Shown here piece by piece: positions 61,554-64,000 of a DNA stretch of 64,000 nt. The position numbers and the translations under genes were made by a program. The notes below the pieces were generated by a model. It was not told the DNA's origin. It saw nothing but the letters and a program-made list of their open reading frames with translations, and made no database searches. Position 1 is the stretch's first letter, and each line of letters opens with the position of its first letter. The stretch is from Clostridia bacterium (lineage in GTDB: Bacteria > Bacillota > DTU025), in assembly GCA_034926675.1 (NCBI GenBank), contig JAYFQW010000002.1:1-64000 (forward strand), read 5' to 3'.

Positions 61554-61587
61554 GCGGGCAGCGCCGCTCGGGAAGGGCGCTGCCCGC
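61554..61587 (-). promoter_or_regulatory. Intercistronic stem-loop between oppA and oppB
   Basis: Perfect 12-bp arms GCGGGCAGCGCC (61554-61565) and GGCGCTGCCCGC (61576-61587) with a 10-base loop, 19 bp before the oppB start. No T-run. Expected to stabilise the oppA message or limit read-through. Confidence 0.7.
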
Positions 61588-61608
61588 AGCTTACTGCCGC
61601 TCTCCACC

Positions 61609-61653
61609 GCTTGGCCGCCGCCTGCTTGGCCGCCGCCTGCTTGGCCGCCGGCT
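61609..61653. repeat. 15-bp tandem repeat downstream of oppA
   Basis: GCTTGGCCGCCGCCT at 61609-61623 and 61624-61638, then GCTTGGCCGCCGGCT at 61639-61653. It lies outside the coding frame, 6 bp after the oppA stop. Likely slippage expansion. Confidence 0.85.
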
Positions 61654-61658
61654 GAGCG

Positions 61659-63272
61659 CTACTTTACGGGGTCGAGATACGCATATACCAGGTCTGGGTC
61701 GGCGCCGATGTATGTCCTGACGACTCCCTTGAGGTTGTCGCTGCACAGCCACGCATCGCGACGGAACTGGAGGGGCACGAACACTGCCTCTTCGAGCAGG
61801 ATCTTCTCTGCTTCGAACATGGCGTCGGCGCGCTTCTTTACGTCTGTAGTCGACCGGGCGAAATCCACCAGATCATCGTACTTCTTGTTGGACCAGCCAG
61901 CGTTGTACGTGGATGAGCTGATCCATAGTTCGAGGTAGGTCATGGGGTCATCGTAGTCGGGGCACCAGCCCTGGTAGACGCCTTGATAGTCGAAGGCTGT
62001 GTCCTGGGCCAGTTTCTGCTTATAGGGAACCTGCTTGATCGCGAAGTTGATGCCCAGGTTCTGCCTGTAGATGTCCTGCAATGCCTCAGCCATCAGTCTG
62101 GTGTAGGGGTCATCCTGGATCAGGAACTCTATCGTGATGTCCGATGCGTTCTTGATCCCCATCTCCTCCATGGCCTTCTTCAGATACTGCTGAGCCTTGG
62201 GAATGTCCCCCTTCTTCGGGTAGAAGTCAAGGGGGTATTCCTGCACGAACTTCTTCTCGATTCCAGAGACCACGGGGAGGATGTACCTGGTCGCCGGGTC
62301 ATACACGCCCTTTGTGGCGCGATTGATGTAGGCCTCTCTATCGAGACCGCAGTTGAGGGCCTTGCGGAAGTTCTTGTTCTTGAGAATGGCCGGCCCGCTC
62401 TTGAGGTTGAGCTTGATCCAGTCATTCGCTCCGTTGTAGCGAAGTTGCGCCTTTCCCTTGGCCAGGTAGGTTGGTATCAGGTTGAGAGGTATGTTCACGA
62501 TGTCGAGCTCGCCGTTCTCGAACATGTTGAATGCGGTGTTCGGATCGTTTATGATGGGGATCCTGATCTCGTCGAGCTTGATTGCATCCTTGTTCCAGTA
62601 CTTCGGGTTTTTCACTAGGATCAGTTCCTCTTCGTGTTTCCACTCCTTCAGGATAAACGGGCCGTTGTACAGAAGCTTGTCGGCATCAGCTCCGTAGGCG
62701 TTGCCCCACTTAGCGACAAATTCACGTTTGGCGGGGTAGAAGAAGTAGAAATCCAGGTACCCGAGATAGTACGGGGCCGGGTTGATCAACCTTATCTGGA
62801 ACGTCTTCTCGTCTATGGCCTTCACCCCCAGCTTGCTGGGGTCCTTCAGCTTGCCGGTGTTGAACTCCTCTGCGTTTTCAATATAATAGGCGGCCCATGC
62901 GTACTCGGCCGCGGTCTTCGGGTCGAGGAGCCGGATCATGCCATACTCGAAGTCGTACGCAGTAATCTTGGAGCCGTCGCTCCACGCCGCGTCCCTCAGA
63001 TGGAATGTGTAGGTCTTGCCATCCGGCGAGATGTCCCAGCTCTTCGCGATGCCAGGCAGAATCTTGCCATCGTGCACTCTCACGAGGCCTTCCATGAAAT
63101 GAGTGCCGATCGTGTTCGTAACGACCGACCAGGAATGCTGAGGATCGAGAGGCACCTCGGCCCCGATCGGCCACACAATCCGCTGCGCCTTTGGGGCGGC
63201 CCCCGCACTTGAGCCGCTCACGAGAGCGAGAAGGAGCATGCCCACGATGATCCAGAGAGATCTACCTTTCAT
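61659..63272 (-). CDS. oppA: Oligopeptide-binding protein OppA/DppA type
   Basis: SBP_bac_5 protein of 537 residues with a Sec signal peptide (residues 1-27, ending SSAGAAP) and no lipobox. Typical stretches: WPIGAEVPLDPQHSWSVVTN near 34, SWDISPDGKTYTFHLRDAAW near 85, the mid-domain LNCGLDREAYINRA near 310 and LELWISSSTYNAGWSNKKYD near 450. It supplies peptides to OppBCDF downstream. An M24 peptidase gene ends 110 bp upstream on the same strand. Confidence 0.94.
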   Translation of the reverse strand: MKGRSLWIIVGMLLLALVSGSSAGAAPKAQRIVWPIGAEVPLDPQHSWSVVTNTIGTHFMEGLVRVHDGKILPGIAKSWDISPDGKTYTFHLRDAAWSDGSKITAYDFEYGMIRLLDPKTAAEYAWAAYYIENAEEFNTGKLKDPSKLGVKAIDEKTFQIRLINPAPYYLGYLDFYFFYPAKREFVAKWGNAYGADADKLLYNGPFILKEWKHEEELILVKNPKYWNKDAIKLDEIRIPIINDPNTAFNMFENGELDIVNIPLNLIPTYLAKGKAQLRYNGANDWIKLNLKSGPAILKNKNFRKALNCGLDREAYINRATKGVYDPATRYILPVVSGIEKKFVQEYPLDFYPKKGDIPKAQQYLKKAMEEMGIKNASDITIEFLIQDDPYTRLMAEALQDIYRQNLGINFAIKQVPYKQKLAQDTAFDYQGVYQGWCPDYDDPMTYLELWISSSTYNAGWSNKKYDDLVDFARSTTDVKKRADAMFEAEKILLEEAVFVPLQFRRDAWLCSDNLKGVVRTYIGADPDLVYAYLDPVK

Positions 63273-63381
63273 CTGTCCGTCCTCCTTTCGATTCCGAGAG
63301 AGCCAGCCTGGTCCGGGTATCTGTGTGAGTCCTCACTTCCATTCGTTGCCTTAGTCTCGCCCCCTACCGCCTAGGTTGTGC

Positions 63382-64000
63382 CTAGAGCACTATGAGTTCC
63401 TTGGGCGAAAGCGTAAGCGGCTCACAGCCATCCTCCTTCACGACTACAGTGTCTTCTATCCTAACGCCTCCCCACTTTGGCAGGTACAGTCCGGGCTCCA
63501 CGGTAATGACGTTTCCAGCTGCAAGCGTCTTGTCGCATTTGGGCGACATGAATGGCTCCTCATGGATCTCAAGCCCCACCCCGTGCCCCAGACCATGCCC
63601 GAAGAAGTCCCCAAAACCGGCAGCTATGATGACGTCCCTCGCGGAGCGGTCAGGATCCGTTCCCTTCACACCCGCACTAACATGGAGGAGCCCTTCCTCC
63701 TGCGCATTCCTCACAATCTCGTAGATCTGCTTCTGCGTGTCGTTGGCTCGCCCCATGACCACCGTTCTCGTCATGTCGGACCTGTAGCCGCCGTACAATG
63801 CCCCGAAGTCCATTGTGATGAAATCGCCGTATTCGATCTTGCGCCGGGATGGAACGGCGTGGGGCAGGGACGACCTGGGTCCAGACGCAATGATTGTAGG
63901 AAAGCCGACCGCAGAGGCGCCGGCCCTCCTCATGAAGTAGTCCAGTTCGACTTCTATCTCTTTCTCCTCAATTCCCACCTTTACGATCTCAAGGATATAA
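63382..64000 (-). CDS. M24-family Xaa-Pro peptidase (5' end outside window)
   Basis: The frame runs off the right edge; the visible 206 codons are the catalytic domain. Metal ligands: MDFGALYGGYRSDMTRT (Asp, Asp), GHGLGHGVGLEIHEEP (His), VEPGLYLPKWGG (Glu) and RIEDTVVV (Glu). Closely similar in plan to the peptidase at 24418-25500. Placed directly before the Opp operon, it likely cleaves proline-containing peptides after uptake. Confidence 0.93.
   Translation of the reverse strand, partial: YILEIVKVGIEEKEIEVELDYFMRRAGASAVGFPTIIASGPRSSLPHAVPSRRKIEYGDFITMDFGALYGGYRSDMTRTVVMGRANDTQKQIYEIVRNAQEEGLLHVSAGVKGTDPDRSARDVIIAAGFGDFFGHGLGHGVGLEIHEEPFMSPKCDKTLAAGNVITVEPGLYLPKWGGVRIEDTVVVKEDGCEPLTLSPKELIVL

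Overview
The window reads as one contig of a moderately GC-rich, probably anaerobic Bacillota-like (Clostridia-type) bacterium. This is inferred from strong purine-rich ribosome binding sites with many GTG/TTG starts, a RemA/DUF370-like protein, DegV, a tungsten/molybdenum cofactor operon, ferredoxin-dependent enzymes, and no respiratory-chain genes. It is essentially all uptake and catabolism of carbohydrates, sugar acids and peptides, each block with its own local regulator. No rRNA, tRNA, CRISPR array or prophage was seen.

Layout. 1-0.8 kb: 3' part of a sigma-54 activator. 0.8-16.8 kb (all minus strand): a long catabolic block headed by a GntR/UTRA regulator: GHL10-like glycosidase, FGGY kinase, zinc dehydrogenase, class I aldolase, EtfB, EtfA, GlcD-type FAD dehydrogenase, M20 amidohydrolase, FadR-type regulator, sugar ABC importer and a tungsten aldehyde:ferredoxin oxidoreductase. 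16.9-24.3 kb: an accessory stretch with gene remnants (LacI, GNAT, sugar-ABC ATPase, DUF1232, flavin reductase), repeats, a LysE exporter, an alpha/beta hydrolase, an AbrB-type membrane protein and an HTH-Uma2 fusion. 24.4-25.5 kb: M24 peptidase. 25.7-33.9 kb: a tungstate uptake and molybdopterin operon (tupABC, moeA, moeA-PBP, moaA, moaC, MOSC-mogA) behind a promoter and a structured leader that may be a Moco/Tuco riboswitch. 34.1-39.4 kb: IclR, a divergent EPSP-synthase-like enzyme and a TAXI/TRAP transporter. 39.9-42.9 kb: DUF2804, DegV, a RemA-like and an FMN-binding protein. 43.1-50.7 kb: an apparent alpha-1,6-glucan (dextran) locus with GH66, ABC importer, GH15 and LacI. 51.1-56.0 kb: FadR-type regulator, DctPQM TRAP transporter and an enolase-superfamily acid-sugar dehydratase. 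56.5-57.6 kb: a second decayed stretch with an AbiE toxin-antitoxin remnant. 57.6-64 kb: oligopeptide ABC operon OppABCDF next to a second M24 peptidase.

How the parts fit: tungstate taken up by TupABC plus the cofactor enzymes would supply the aldehyde oxidoreductase at the other end of the window; GlcD with EtfAB resembles the Etf-linked lactate dehydrogenases that couple 2-hydroxyacid oxidation to NAD and ferredoxin; peptide uptake is paired with proline-type peptidases.

The most unusual signal is a pair of roughly 249-bp intergenic elements at 17.85 and 56.67 kb. Each carries four 15-bp GTACGGAATCCGTAC-type palindromes at offsets 0, 33, about 200 and about 233 bp, and each lies among decayed genes. 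The second is the EPSP-synthase-like gene, which lacks two conserved active-site residues and sits in a TRAP transporter operon.
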